Part shown: positions 1-9,964 of the stretch, in pieces
Layout: each line of letters opens with the position of its first letter
Numbering within the stretch: the first letter of the stretch is position 1
Source: Bradyrhizobium barranii subsp. apii
GTDB taxonomy: Bacteria > Pseudomonadota > Alphaproteobacteria > Rhizobiales > Xanthobacteraceae
Direction: 5' to 3'
DNA length: 64,000 nt
NCBI RefSeq assembly: GCF_011516635.5
Contig: NZ_CP096255.1
Location: 6,074,501-6,138,500, forward strand
Notes under the pieces: generated by a model
Database searches by the model: none
Seen by the model: the letters and a program-made list of their open reading frames with translations, nothing else
Told to the model about the DNA's origin: nothing
Translations under genes and position numbers: made by a program

Positions 1-242
1 GCCTTCACGGCCGGCAAGTTTTCCGGCCCGCCGACGGCTTTGGAGGCTTCCGCAACCTTGTTGATGTCGGGGACGCTCTTCTTCACGAACGCGTCGATGA
101 AGTCGGCGCCAGCGTACCCGGCCGCCAGGACGCTCAGGAGAAATTGCCGGCCGATTTCCTTCGGCTCGACCATAAGCCCCGCGGAGATCCCCGCCACGCA
201 TCCGATAACGATCGACACCAGAAACGCCGACCCGTCAAACAC
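1..242 (-). CDS. hypothetical small membrane protein, partial
   Basis: An open frame runs from a GTG near 242 off the left edge of the window, about 80 codons with G/C-rich third positions. The visible N-terminus has two hydrophobic stretches (about residues 5-22 and 32-50) separated by a short charged loop, followed by a polar segment. I do not recognise the family; the arrangement is compatible with a holin-like or other small two-helix membrane protein. No ATG lies in this frame upstream before a stop, so GTG is assumed. It follows the TctC-type gene on the same strand with a gap of about 80 bases. The call rests on an uninterrupted frame only. Confidence 0.35.
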   Translation of the reverse strand, partial: MFDGSAFLVSIVIGCVAGISAGLMVEPKEIGRQFLLSVLAAGYAGADFIDAFVKKSVPDINKVAEASKAVGGPENLPAVK

Positions 243-320
243 GTCCTTGAAGCGGCGGGGGCTCGTGAGGAAGCCGAGCCGACAGCGACCCGATCGTCAT
301 CTCCGGATAAGCTACCACCC

Positions 321-1292
321 CTATTCCAGCTTGATATTCGCCGCTTCGATCACCTTCTTCCACCGCTCCGTCTCGGAGGCGATGTAGGCCTTGAAAGGTT
401 CGGAATCGACCGCAACCGCGGCCGCGCCGAGCTCGGCCATCTTCTGCACCGTCTCCGGCTGCTGCATGAAGGCGCGGATCTCGCCCGACAGCTTTTCGAC
501 GATGGGCTTCGGCGTGGCCGCGGGAACGAAGAAGCCGTGCCAGGCCACGGCCTCGAAGCCCGGCAGGAATTCGGCGACGGCCGGGATTTCCGGATCGAAG
601 GCGGCGCGCTTGGGCGTTGCCGTGGCGAGCATCGCGAGCTGGCCGGTCTTCACCTGCGGCAGCAGCAGCGGCACGTTGTCGAAGGCAAGATCGATCTGGC
701 CGCTCAACAGATCCGTCAGCATCTGGCTGGAGCCCTTGTAGGGCACATGTACCATCTTGGTGCCGGTCATCTGTTGAAACAGTTCAGCGGCAAGATGCTG
801 CGAGGTGCCGACGCCGGCCGAGCCGAACGAGACCTTGTCCGGGTTCGCCTTCAGATAGGCGATCAGCTCCGGCACGGTGCGCACCTTGATCTTGTTCGGA
901 TTCACCACGAGCACATTCGGCACGACGCTGATCTGGGCGACCGGCACCAGGTCCCTGTCCGGCTGGTAGCTGAGCTTCGGACCGTAGAGCGTGGGGTTGA
1001 TCGCGAGCGCGGAGGTGCTGGCAAGGCCGAGCGTGATGCCGTCAGGCGCCGATTTCGCCAGCCGCGTCACGCCGAGGATCGAGCCGGCACCGCCGACATT
1101 CTCGACCACGAACGGCTTGCCCAGCTTCACTTGCAGCTGGTTCGATACCATGCGCGCGAAGATGTCGGCGGTGCCGCCGGCGGCGAAGGGCACGATCACC
1201 GTCACCTGCTTGGCCGGATAGCCGTCCTGCGCCTTTGCCGGCGACGTCGCCAGCAACACGGCTGACACAAGACCAAGCCACATCGATCTCAT
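321..1292 (-). CDS. TctC/Bug-family periplasmic solute-binding protein of a TTT transporter
   Basis: Encodes 323 residues, the usual size for tripartite tricarboxylate transporter receptors. A cleavable signal peptide (about residues 1-22, ending AKAQ) precedes the typical start of the mature protein, YPAKQVTVIVPFAAGG, and a later PYKGSSQM segment, both hallmarks of the Bug fold. These proteins bind small carboxylates in the periplasm and hand them to TctA/TctB membrane partners, which are not in the window. An AGAGGA ribosome site lies seven bases before the ATG. It is the last clear gene of a minus-strand operon with a DUF1537 kinase and PdxA2, so a sugar-acid ligand such as threonate is a reasonable inference. 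Confidence 0.9.
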   Translation of the reverse strand: MRSMWLGLVSAVLLATSPAKAQDGYPAKQVTVIVPFAAGGTADIFARMVSNQLQVKLGKPFVVENVGGAGSILGVTRLAKSAPDGITLGLASTSALAINPTLYGPKLSYQPDRDLVPVAQISVVPNVLVVNPNKIKVRTVPELIAYLKANPDKVSFGSAGVGTSQHLAAELFQQMTGTKMVHVPYKGSSQMLTDLLSGQIDLAFDNVPLLLPQVKTGQLAMLATATPKRAAFDPEIPAVAEFLPGFEAVAWHGFFVPAATPKPIVEKLSGEIRAFMQQPETVQKMAELGAAAVAVDSEPFKAYIASETERWKKVIEAANIKLE

Positions 1293-1350
1293 CGAAGTTT
1301 CCTCTACTGTTACTGTTTTGTTGATTGGGTGCCGCGCGCGGCGGAGGTGA

Positions 1351-2481
1351 CTAGAACGCGACCTCGTACATGTTCAGGATCGCATCCCGGCCGAGGTCGC
1401 GCGGATTGTTGTCAAGCAGGCGGCGAATGGCGTGCGCCTCGTCGGCCATGACGCCGAGATCGCCCTTGGGCACGCCGAGCGCGGACAGACGCATCTCGAT
1501 GCCGAGGTCCTTGCAGTACTCGTAAGTGGCGTCGAATGCGAGCTTCGCATCGTTCCGTGCCGGCAGGCCGAGCGCCGCCAGCACCGCGACCGTCTTCGCC
1601 TCGACTGCCGGCATGTTGAAGGCCAGCGTATGCGGGAAGATCACGGCACAGGCGAGCCCATGCGCGACATGATGGCGCGTGCCCAGCGGATAAGCGACGG
1701 CATGCCCGGCGGTGGTGTTCACTGGTCCAAGGCAATAGCCGCCATAGAGCGAGGCCAGGGAGAGACCCGCGCGTGCCTCGCGATCTCCGCCGTCAGCGAC
1801 CGCCCGCTTGAGATATTGCCCGACCAGCCGCGCGCCCTCGAGCGCATAAAGGTCGATCATCGGATGCGCCTTGCGGCTGGTGTAGGCCTCGACGCAATGC
1901 GCCAGCGCATCGACGCCGGTGGCCGCAGTGACCTCCTTCGGAACGGTCATTGTGAGATCAGGATCGACGATGGCGATATCAGCAAGCATGAAGCGGCTCT
2001 GCACCGCCTGCTTGTTCTGGCTGACGGGATCGGTGACGAGCGCGCGGGTGCCGGCCTCGCTGCCGGTGCCCGACGTGGTCGGGATCTGCATCAGCGGCAC
2101 GCTGCGGCCGGCGACTTTTTCCGGCCCAACGATATCGGCAAAGGCCACGTCGCTGGTGCAGAGCACCGCGACCAGCTTGGCGAGATCCATCGCGCTGCCG
2201 CCGCCGAAGCCGACGACGAGATCAGGCGCGACCTCTTTCGCCATCGCCACCGCCTTCTCCAGATTAGGCAGGTCCGGTTCAGGCTTGACGTCGCCAAACA
2301 CTTTCACTGCACCCGGCAGCGCCAGCGCATCGACGCGGCGCGCATTGAACGGATCGGAAATCACCAGCGGCCGCCTGGCGCCGATCCGCTCGGCGAAGCG
2401 CGCAGCAGCCGTGATGGTGCCGTTGCCGAATTCCAGGATGGTGGGACGTTGGATTTCGATGGGCGTGAAGGCGTTGGTCAT
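1351..2481 (-). CDS. iron-containing alcohol dehydrogenase family protein
   Basis: A 376-residue group III alcohol dehydrogenase. The NAD-binding motif GGGSAMD is near residue 95, the metal-ligand region DALAHCVEAY near 190, and the HHVAHG region near 260 supplies further histidines. The family includes maleylacetate reductases and various hydroxyacid or aldehyde dehydrogenases. It lies 13 bases downstream of pdxA2 in the same operon, so it probably handles an intermediate of the same sugar-acid route, but the substrate cannot be read from the sequence. Length and motifs are complete. Confidence 0.85.
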   Translation of the reverse strand: MTNAFTPIEIQRPTILEFGNGTITAAARFAERIGARRPLVISDPFNARRVDALALPGAVKVFGDVKPEPDLPNLEKAVAMAKEVAPDLVVGFGGGSAMDLAKLVAVLCTSDVAFADIVGPEKVAGRSVPLMQIPTTSGTGSEAGTRALVTDPVSQNKQAVQSRFMLADIAIVDPDLTMTVPKEVTAATGVDALAHCVEAYTSRKAHPMIDLYALEGARLVGQYLKRAVADGGDREARAGLSLASLYGGYCLGPVNTTAGHAVAYPLGTRHHVAHGLACAVIFPHTLAFNMPAVEAKTVAVLAALGLPARNDAKLAFDATYEYCKDLGIEMRLSALGVPKGDLGVMADEAHAIRRLLDNNPRDLGRDAILNMYEVAF

Positions 2482-2494
2482 CGTGCGCTAGATC

Positions 2495-3528
<1,034 letters not shown>

Positions 3529-3532
<4 letters not shown>

Positions 3533-4641
3533 GTCGGGCTCCCCGTATTGAGCAAATGATTGTCCCGGAGCAGATCGCGCCACAGCTCGCTGGTGCCGAA
3601 CGCGCCGGATTTCGAGATGACATCCACGCCGGCCCAGCGGCCGCCTTGCAGAATCGAGCGCGGCAGCCCCGGCACGATACGCCCCGTCACCTGGAGCGCA
3701 TGCGCGCCGAGCGCAACGCATACGGCCTTCAAGGTCTCACCGCCAGCAACGATCAAGGTTCCGGGCGGATTGAGCACTGCAATCAGCGCTGTCAGCTCGC
3801 GCGCGATGCGCTGGGCGGCCTCGGCGCGCGAAAGGCCATCCGCGAACGCGAATTTCACCAGCGCCACGCCGTCGTCAGCCAGCTTGCGTTGAACGCCTGC
3901 GCCCCCCTCACCTTCGGCCAACGCGATGGTGGCTTCGCCACATGCTGCGAGCTGGGAGGCAGTGGTGGCCTGGTCGGAACCGAACAGCCCCAGCACCGGC
4001 CGCTTCAGCCGGCTAGGCGCATCGGCGCGATGGCCGCGGGCGAGCGCACCGGCCAGCCCGCCGCTTCCGCACCACAGCACGGGCCCCGGCATCTGCCGCG
4101 CCATTTCGACGACGCGATCGAGATCGATGTCGCTCTCGGCATCGAACACCTGAACGCCACCTTGCGCGAGCGTGTCAGGGCCGCCCTGCCACGCCTCGAT
4201 ACCTTCCAGTTTCAATTGGTCCAGCAGGTTGTCGCCGACGCGATGCCAGTCCCCCTGTACAGTGCGCGCGAATTGCTGGCCCTCGACGGTACGGCGTCCC
4301 TGATAGTCGAAGGCCGGTGCGACCACGCATGACGCCCAAGGGCCGCCGCGCAGGCAGGCGCCGAGCTCGGCCGCCCAGGCACCGCGGAGCAGGCTGTCGA
4401 CCTTCTTGTAGGCGATCGTCCCACCCTGAAGCTGCGGCGCCAGCCGTCCGACGATCTCGACGCTGTCGGCTTTCGACCGCTCGCGGGTGCCGCTGTCGAT
4501 CGCGAGGCTTTGCGCGCCCGGAGCCGCGGGCGAATCCGCCCAGGTGACGTCGAACGGTCCGCACAGGCCGACGAACTCCGCCGCGGTGTCGAGCGCGCCG
4601 GTGAGATCGTCGGCAAGCAGGCGCACGAACGTCGTCGTCAT
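3529..4641 (-). CDS. four-carbon acid sugar kinase (DUF1537, DtnK/OtnK-like)
   Basis: 370 residues, somewhat short for the usual 400-430. The N-terminal substrate-domain signature LLADDLTGALDTAAEF starts at residue 8, and the C-terminal nucleotide-domain motif VAGGETLKAV is near residue 290. Members phosphorylate four-carbon sugar acids (threonate, erythronate) at the 4-hydroxyl with ATP. It is translationally coupled on both sides: its ATG overlaps the stop of the FAD-dependent dehydrogenase gene and its TGA overlaps the start of pdxA2. That gives a direct kinase-to-dehydrogenase order. D-threonate is the best guess for the substrate, but D- or L-erythronate cannot be excluded. Confidence 0.87.
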
Positions 4642-6077
4642 GCTGCTCCCGCGCCAAAGATCTTGCCGGGGTTCATCAGGCCGTTCGGATCGAGCAAGCG
4701 CTTGATGCCGCGCATCAGCTCGATATCGAGCGGATCGGCGACACGGGCCAGCCGGACGCGATTGGTGATCCCGATGCCGTGCTCGGCACTGATCGCCCCG
4801 CCCTGCGCCGCAGTCTCGTCGTCGACGATCTCATTGATTTGCGCCACCAGGGCGGCCGTCGTCGCCGGCTCCTGACAATGCGCACGGTCGATCAGGGCGA
4901 TCACGTGGATGTTGCCGTCGCCGATATGGCCATGCATCACCACGCGGGCATGCGGTACCGCGGCCACAATTCGCGCTTCGACATTGGTGACGAAGTCCGC
5001 CTGGTGCTCCAGCGGCACAACGCTGTCGTGCGAGACGACATAGCCGCTGCGCTTGTTGCCTTCGGACACGCTGTGCCTGACGGCCCAGATTGCCTTCGTC
5101 TGCGCGAGGTTGGAGGCCAGGATGACGTCTTCGGCGATGCCGGCCTCCATCGCATCCGCCAGCGCCGTGGCGAGCGGCTCGTCGAGATCGACGCCCGCGA
5201 GCGTGTCGGTCAGCTCAACGATCAGGTACCACGGCGTCGTCAGCTCGAACGGGATGGTGACATGCGGCACGGTCTCCGCGATCGCCTCGATCTGCGAGCG
5301 CGACATGATTTCGAGGCTGCCGAGCCGGTCGCCGACCACGCCGCGCAGGCGCGCCATGATCTCGAGTGCCTGCGCGACACCCTGCAATTTCACCAGCGCC
5401 AGCGCCGAGCTGCGCGGCGGCGAGAACAGTTTCAGCACCGCCGCGGTGACGATGCCGAGCGTGCCTTCCGCCCCGATGAAGAGCTGCTTGAGCGCGTAAC
5501 CCGTGTTGTCCTTGCGCAGCGCGCGCAGGCCGTTGAAGATACGCCCGTCGGGCAGCACGGCTTCGAGCCCGAGCACGAGATCGCGCGTCGGGCCGTAGCG
5601 CAGCACGGCCGTGCCGCCGGCATTGGTCGAGATGTTGCCGCCGATCTGGCAGGAACCCTCGGCACCCAGGCTCAAGGGAAAGTAGCGATCGACGCTACGC
5701 GCCGCATTCTGGACCTCGGCGAGAATGCAGCCGGCCTCCACCGTGATCGTGTTGGCGAGCGGACTGACGTCGCGCACGGCTCGCATGCGGTCGAGCCGGA
5801 CCACGACATTGCCCGCGTGATCGTCCGGCGTCGCCGCTCCGCACATGCCGGTGTTGCCGCCTTGCGGCACGATCGCAAGGCGCTTGTCGGCGCAGTATCT
5901 GACGATTGAGGCGACCTCGGCAGTCGAGCCGGGCTTCACCACCGCGACCGCGCGGCCGCGATAGCGCCCGCGCCAGTCCACCACATAAGGCTCATGGTCG
6001 GCTCCGGACGCAATGACGTGCTTGTCGCCGACGATCGCGGCGAGCCCGGCCAATGCATCCTGGAATGAGTCGGACAT
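4638..6077 (-). CDS. FAD-linked 2-hydroxyacid dehydrogenase (GlcD / D2HGDH-like)
   Basis: A 479-residue FAD-binding type 4 oxidoreductase with an FAD-oxidase C-terminal domain. Motifs: PQGGNTGMCG (about residue 75), GGNISTNAGG (about 148), the MHGHIGDGNIH metal-binding cluster (about 380) and the C-terminal SAEHGIG and LDPNGLMNPGK. Such enzymes oxidise D-2-hydroxy acids (glycolate, D-lactate, D-2-hydroxyglutarate) and pass electrons to the membrane chain. It overlaps the kinase start by four bases and follows the DapA-type gene by 27 bases. In this operon it could oxidise the C2 hydroxyl of a sugar acid, which is an inference from context. Confidence 0.88.
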   Translation of the reverse strand: MSDSFQDALAGLAAIVGDKHVIASGADHEPYVVDWRGRYRGRAVAVVKPGSTAEVASIVRYCADKRLAIVPQGGNTGMCGAATPDDHAGNVVVRLDRMRAVRDVSPLANTITVEAGCILAEVQNAARSVDRYFPLSLGAEGSCQIGGNISTNAGGTAVLRYGPTRDLVLGLEAVLPDGRIFNGLRALRKDNTGYALKQLFIGAEGTLGIVTAAVLKLFSPPRSSALALVKLQGVAQALEIMARLRGVVGDRLGSLEIMSRSQIEAIAETVPHVTIPFELTTPWYLIVELTDTLAGVDLDEPLATALADAMEAGIAEDVILASNLAQTKAIWAVRHSVSEGNKRSGYVVSHDSVVPLEHQADFVTNVEARIVAAVPHARVVMHGHIGDGNIHVIALIDRAHCQEPATTAALVAQINEIVDDETAAQGGAISAEHGIGITNRVRLARVADPLDIELMRGIKRLLDPNGLMNPGKIFGAGAA

Positions 6078-6104
6078 CAGATCGCCTCGTCGTGCGTACC
6101 GGGC

Positions 6105-7025
6105 CTAGGCTGAGGCTGCGAATGCCGCAGCATTCGCAAGCAGCTCTTTCAGCTGGTCCGGCGGCAAGGACTCCAGTGGCGGCCGCAGGCGCTGCCAACC
6201 GGCATGCTTGGTGCGATCAGCCGCAAGCGCCTTCAGCGAGGCCATCTGCGGAAATTGCGAGACCAGCTCGCGCGCCTTCACGATGCGCGCCTGCGCCGCC
6301 TTGAGCGCCGGATCGTCGTCGCTGTCGCCAAAGTGCTTGAAGACATAGGCAAGACTGCGCGCGACGACATTGGAGGTCGCGGTGATGCAGCCCGCGCCGC
6401 CCTTGCGCAGCAGCGGCAGCATCAATGGATCGGCGCCGCCGAGGACAGCGAAGCCCGGGAAGCGCTCGACCATCGCCGTCATGTTGGCGAAGTCGCCGGA
6501 CGAATCCTTGATGCCCGTGAACGTGGCCGGATAGGCCTTGCGCAGCCGCTCGATCAGCGCATGCGAGATCGGCTGCGCCGACATCTGCGGGTAGTGATAG
6601 AGGACGACTTTCAGACGCGCATCACCGATACGCTGAACCACCTCGCTGTAGGAGGCGAAGATGCCGTCATCGGTGACGTTCTTGTAGTAGAACGGCGGCA
6701 GCATCACCACGGTGTCGACGCCGACCGAGAGTGCGTGGCGCGTCAGCGCGATGGTGTCGCTGAGCGCGGCAACGCCGGTGCCGGGCAAAAGCCGCCGCGG
6801 CGCGATGCCGGCAGCCACCACCGCCTCGAGCAGCGCGGTGCGTTCGGCCACCGAAAAGGAGTTCGCCTCACCCGTCGTGCCCAGCATCGCGATGCCGTCG
6901 CAGCCTTCGTCGAGCAGATAGCGACAATGGTCCACAAAGCGCGCATGATCGGGAGCAAGCTCGGCGTCGAGCGGCGTCAACGCGGCGGAGAACACGCCAT
7001 GAGGGTGCAGCGATGATGTCGACAA
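6105..7025 (-). CDS. DapA / N-acetylneuraminate lyase family aldolase
   Basis: 306 residues, a class I aldolase TIM barrel. The N-terminal LGTTGEANS pocket motif, the tyrosine of LYHYPQMS and the Schiff-base lysine in GIKDSSGDF (about residue 170) are all present. It is the first gene of the minus-strand operon and is divergently transcribed from an IclR-type regulator across a short gap. True DapA is unlikely given the catabolic context. A retro-aldolase or dehydratase for a 2-keto-3-deoxy sugar acid fits better, although the substrate is unknown. Confidence 0.87.
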   Translation of the reverse strand: MSTSSLHPHGVFSAALTPLDAELAPDHARFVDHCRYLLDEGCDGIAMLGTTGEANSFSVAERTALLEAVVAAGIAPRRLLPGTGVAALSDTIALTRHALSVGVDTVVMLPPFYYKNVTDDGIFASYSEVVQRIGDARLKVVLYHYPQMSAQPISHALIERLRKAYPATFTGIKDSSGDFANMTAMVERFPGFAVLGGADPLMLPLLRKGGAGCITATSNVVARSLAYVFKHFGDSDDDPALKAAQARIVKARELVSQFPQMASLKALAADRTKHAGWQRLRPPLESLPPDQLKELLANAAAFAASA

Positions 7026-7053
7026 AACTTCCTCCGATCGTCAGAACGATGTT

Positions 7054-7068
7054 GTTCGGAATGCGAAC
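7054..7068. promoter_or_regulatory. candidate IclR operator in the divergent dapA-like/iclR gap
   Basis: GTTCG-gaatg-CGAAC is a perfect inverted repeat with 5-base arms, placed between the divergent start of the aldolase gene (7025) and the IclR gene. Position and symmetry suit a dimeric regulator. No binding data support it. Confidence 0.4.
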
Positions 7069-7130
7069 ATTTGTTATTTGCTGGTGCACTCGTAAAATCA
7101 GCTCGGCCCGACGTCAAGGGCATGGCTGTC

Positions 7131-7982
7131 ATGGCGGGGCATTCGAGCATGACCAAGGCTGCAGGGAAGGCCGCGAAGCGCGTATCGGAAACTAGCGCCA
7201 AAAATCCCAAGAATTATGTGGCCTCCGTCGGCAAGGCCTTTGCCGTGCTCAAGAGTTTCACCAGCGAAACCTTCGAGCTGACCCTGAGTGAGATTGCCGC
7301 ACGGGCTGATCTCGATCGCGGGACGGCGTTCCGCCTGATCCAGACCCTGACCGAACTCGGCTATCTCCAGGCCGTTCCGCAAAGTCGCCGGTTCCGTCTC
7401 GGCATCGCCTGTCTCGACCTCGGCTACACCGTGCTGTCGCACGGCTCGTTGCGGCCGATCGTCGAGCCGCTGCTGCGCGACCTCGTCCCTGATGTCGGCG
7501 ATGCGGCATCGCTCGGCATTCTCGATGGCGGCGACGTGGTCTATCTCGCGCGCGTCGGTGCCGGCCTCGACCGTCACAAGATGGACCGCCGGCCGGGCAC
7601 GCGCATTCCCGCCTACAGCGCCGCGCTCGGCCATGTCATGCTGGCGCATCTGCCACGCGACCAGCAGATCGAGCGGCTCGAGTTGCGTCCTCGCGTCAAA
7701 CTGTCGGAGCGAACGCTGACCGATCTCGATGCACTGCTCGCCCGGCTCGATCAGGTGAAGAAAAAAGGCCATGCCGTCTCCGACGGCGAGAATGCCTATG
7801 GCCTGCGCACGCTGGCAACGCCGATCTTCGACGCTCAGGGTTTTGTGATCGGCGGCCTGAGCGTCACGGTCGATGCGATGCGCATGGACATGGCGGCCTT
7901 CCGCGACCAGGCGCTGCCGCGGCTCATGCAGGCGGCGGCCCAAGTCCAGGATCTCGCGATCAAGTCGGGATTGACGAGCTAA
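7131..7982 (+). CDS. IclR-family transcriptional regulator
   Basis: About 283 residues: an N-terminal winged helix (LSEIAARADLDRGTAFRLIQTLTELGYL, positions about 45-75) and a C-terminal IclR ligand domain with RPGTRIPAYSAALGHVMLA and the late GLRTLATPIFD motif. An AAGGG at 7116-7120 sits ten bases before the ATG at 7131 and only one base before the in-frame ATG at 7122, so 7131 was chosen; the true start could be either. It is divergent from the six-gene sugar-acid operon and probably controls it in response to a pathway metabolite. Confidence 0.88.
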   Translation: MAGHSSMTKAAGKAAKRVSETSAKNPKNYVASVGKAFAVLKSFTSETFELTLSEIAARADLDRGTAFRLIQTLTELGYLQAVPQSRRFRLGIACLDLGYTVLSHGSLRPIVEPLLRDLVPDVGDAASLGILDGGDVVYLARVGAGLDRHKMDRRPGTRIPAYSAALGHVMLAHLPRDQQIERLELRPRVKLSERTLTDLDALLARLDQVKKKGHAVSDGENAYGLRTLATPIFDAQGFVIGGLSVTVDAMRMDMAAFRDQALPRLMQAAAQVQDLAIKSGLTS

Positions 7983-7997
7983 GTGCGGTGATGGCGA

Positions 7998-8900
7998 TTA
8001 GATCGCGATGTGATCGAAGTCGGCGGCGATCCGCGTATTCGGAAACACCCTTGTCGCCTCCGCCAAGATCTCTTCATCCTCGTATCGTCCCGACATGTGG
8101 ACCAGCACGAGCTGCTTGACGTTGCTGGCGGCGGCAAACGAAGCGGCTTCGGTTGCCGTGAGATGGCCGTAGTCCCGCGCGGTCGCGGCGTCACGATCGA
8201 GGAACGTCGCCTCGATCACCAGCATGTCGGCGTCGACGACATGTCGGGATAGACCATCCGTGGTTTCGGTGTCGCCGACCACGACGAGCTTCCTGCCGCC
8301 GCCCGGCGAGCCCAGGACGTCCTCCGGATCAATCGTTCGGCCGGCGATCACGACCGGCCGTCCGGCGGCCAGCTCTCCGCGCATCGGCCCGTCCGGGACA
8401 CTGAGCGACGCAAGCCGCTCGGGCAGAAGGTGGCGGCGCGCGGGGCTTTGGAAAGAGAAGCCAAAGCTGTCGGTGTCGCGGTGGCGAACCGGAAAGCAGT
8501 CGATGGTGAAGTCGCCGGCATCGATGACCTGCCCCTCGCTCAGCGGCGCGAACGCCACGGGGATCGGCGCCCTGCCCGCGCCCCACAAGCCCGCGAGCAT
8601 GCGAACGACGATGTCGAGCGTGCCCGGGCCCGCATGAACAGTCATCACTTCGGAGGTCTGCCGCAGCCCCAGCGTCGAGAAGAGACCGGGGATGCCGAGT
8701 ACGTGATCGAGATGCCCGTGCGTCAGCAGGATGCGGCCGAGCCGGCGAAAGCCGGCGCCGCTGCGCAGCAACTGGCGCTGCGTGCCCTCGCCGCAATCAA
8801 CCAGGATACGCTTGCCCGCGGCCTCCACCAGGAGGGCCGGATGGTTGCGCTCCACTGAGGGAACGCTTGCCGAGGTGCCGAGAAATGTCAGGGCGAACAT
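7998..8900 (-). CDS. metallo-beta-lactamase fold hydrolase, RNase Z-like
   Basis: 300 residues. The zinc site THGHLDH lies at about 65-71, followed by a VLGIPGL segment typical of RNase Z; GDTETTD (about 215) and the HLTATEA histidine near the C-terminus complete the site. The first residues, FALTFLGTSASVPS, match the usual RNase Z beginning, so the start was moved to the ATG at 8900. Canonical RNase Z has HxHGDH, whereas this protein has HGHLDH, so tRNA 3'-end processing is likely but not certain. It converges with the IclR gene with 15 bases between stops. Confidence 0.8.
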   Translation of the reverse strand: MFALTFLGTSASVPSVERNHPALLVEAAGKRILVDCGEGTQRQLLRSGAGFRRLGRILLTHGHLDHVLGIPGLFSTLGLRQTSEVMTVHAGPGTLDIVVRMLAGLWGAGRAPIPVAFAPLSEGQVIDAGDFTIDCFPVRHRDTDSFGFSFQSPARRHLLPERLASLSVPDGPMRGELAAGRPVVIAGRTIDPEDVLGSPGGGRKLVVVGDTETTDGLSRHVVDADMLVIEATFLDRDAATARDYGHLTATEAASFAAASNVKQLVLVHMSGRYEDEEILAEATRVFPNTRIAADFDHIAI

Positions 8901-8966
8901 GGTCGTCAGCGTCCAGAGACCGACCTCTCCCCGACAGCACCGCAACGGTCCGCACGGTGGGTGGCC

Positions 8967-9950
8967 TCACCGTCCCCAATGCCATGCGAGCAGCAGCGCG
9001 TACAGGCCCATCGAGCCCGCATAGAGCGCGGCAAGCAGTGCATATCCCGCGATCTGGCGGCCGAGCGCTGCCTTCGGCTTGATCCACCAGTCGAGCGCCC
9101 TGAAGGCGGCCGGCACGAGAAACCAGCCGAGCAGCTGGGTACTCACGAGATTGCCGACGAACAGCGACAGCCAGACCGGCACGCCGTGGCTGTCGATCAG
9201 CGGCGCGCTGACGAAATAACCCCAGAGATAGACCACGGGATAGAGCACCAGCAGGACGATGAGGTTGCTCTTCCAGATCAGGCCGGGCCCTTGCTCCGGA
9301 GCCTGCGTCTTGCCGGCCGGGAACCAGAAATTGAAGCCGTAGCTTGCCCGCTTCACGTTCATGCCGGCGTTGAAGCGCGCGCCTTCCTCAAGCAGCGTCT
9401 GCCGCAAGGGCGAGTCCAGCCATGCATTGAGGTTGGCATCGCTGTCGAACGACAGGATGACGATCCACTCGTCGTGCAGGCCCGGGATAGGCCGCTCGAT
9501 CTTGTGGCGCAGGAACCCCCTGAATTCGGCCTCCGCGGCCTGGATGCGCTGTTGCCATTTGAGGAACGCATCCTCGAGTCCATCCGGCACCTTGAAGGAG
9601 ATGACGGCGGAGACCGCGCTGTCGCGCTGAACGCCGGTGTCGGGAAGGATATGAACGTCCTCCGACCCGACGAAGAAGCGCTGCACGTCCGCGATCAGCC
9701 GCGCCCGTACATCGCTCTGAAGCCAGGCGCGGGCAGCGGCCGGGTTCGCGAAACGCAGGATGGTCACCCAGTCCACATGCGCCGGCGGCTGCGGCGGCAC
9801 GACCTCCTGGCTGAGGAAGCCGGGCCACGCCTTCAGCGCCTCGCCGACCTCGCCGTTCCACCGCGCGAACGCGGCAAAGCCGTCGTCGGCGATGCGGCGC
9901 TGGATGACGAGGGCGACCGCCTGGGCCGCTGGATCCGGAGATGCGCTCAT
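8967..9950 (-). CDS. tandem ABM-domain protein with C-terminal membrane segments
   Basis: 327 residues. Two ferredoxin-like antibiotic-biosynthesis-monooxygenase-type repeats (about 10-100 and 110-205) can be seen, each with an ALVIQRRI- or AVISFKVP-like first strand and a WVTILRF or WIVILSF strand. After residue 215 come about three hydrophobic helices (LIVLLVLYPVVYLWG, LFVGNLVSTQLLGWFLV, YALLAALYAG). The start MSASPDP at 9950 was chosen because the longer frame reads through guaD. It lies 14 bases after guaD on the same strand. Function unknown; ABM domains in other proteins act on quinones, haem or polyketides. Confidence 0.75.
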   Translation of the reverse strand: MSASPDPAAQAVALVIQRRIADDGFAAFARWNGEVGEALKAWPGFLSQEVVPPQPPAHVDWVTILRFANPAAARAWLQSDVRARLIADVQRFFVGSEDVHILPDTGVQRDSAVSAVISFKVPDGLEDAFLKWQQRIQAAEAEFRGFLRHKIERPIPGLHDEWIVILSFDSDANLNAWLDSPLRQTLLEEGARFNAGMNVKRASYGFNFWFPAGKTQAPEQGPGLIWKSNLIVLLVLYPVVYLWGYFVSAPLIDSHGVPVWLSLFVGNLVSTQLLGWFLVPAAFRALDWWIKPKAALGRQIAGYALLAALYAGSMGLYALLLAWHWGR

Positions 9951-9964
9951 CGCGACCGTCCGCT

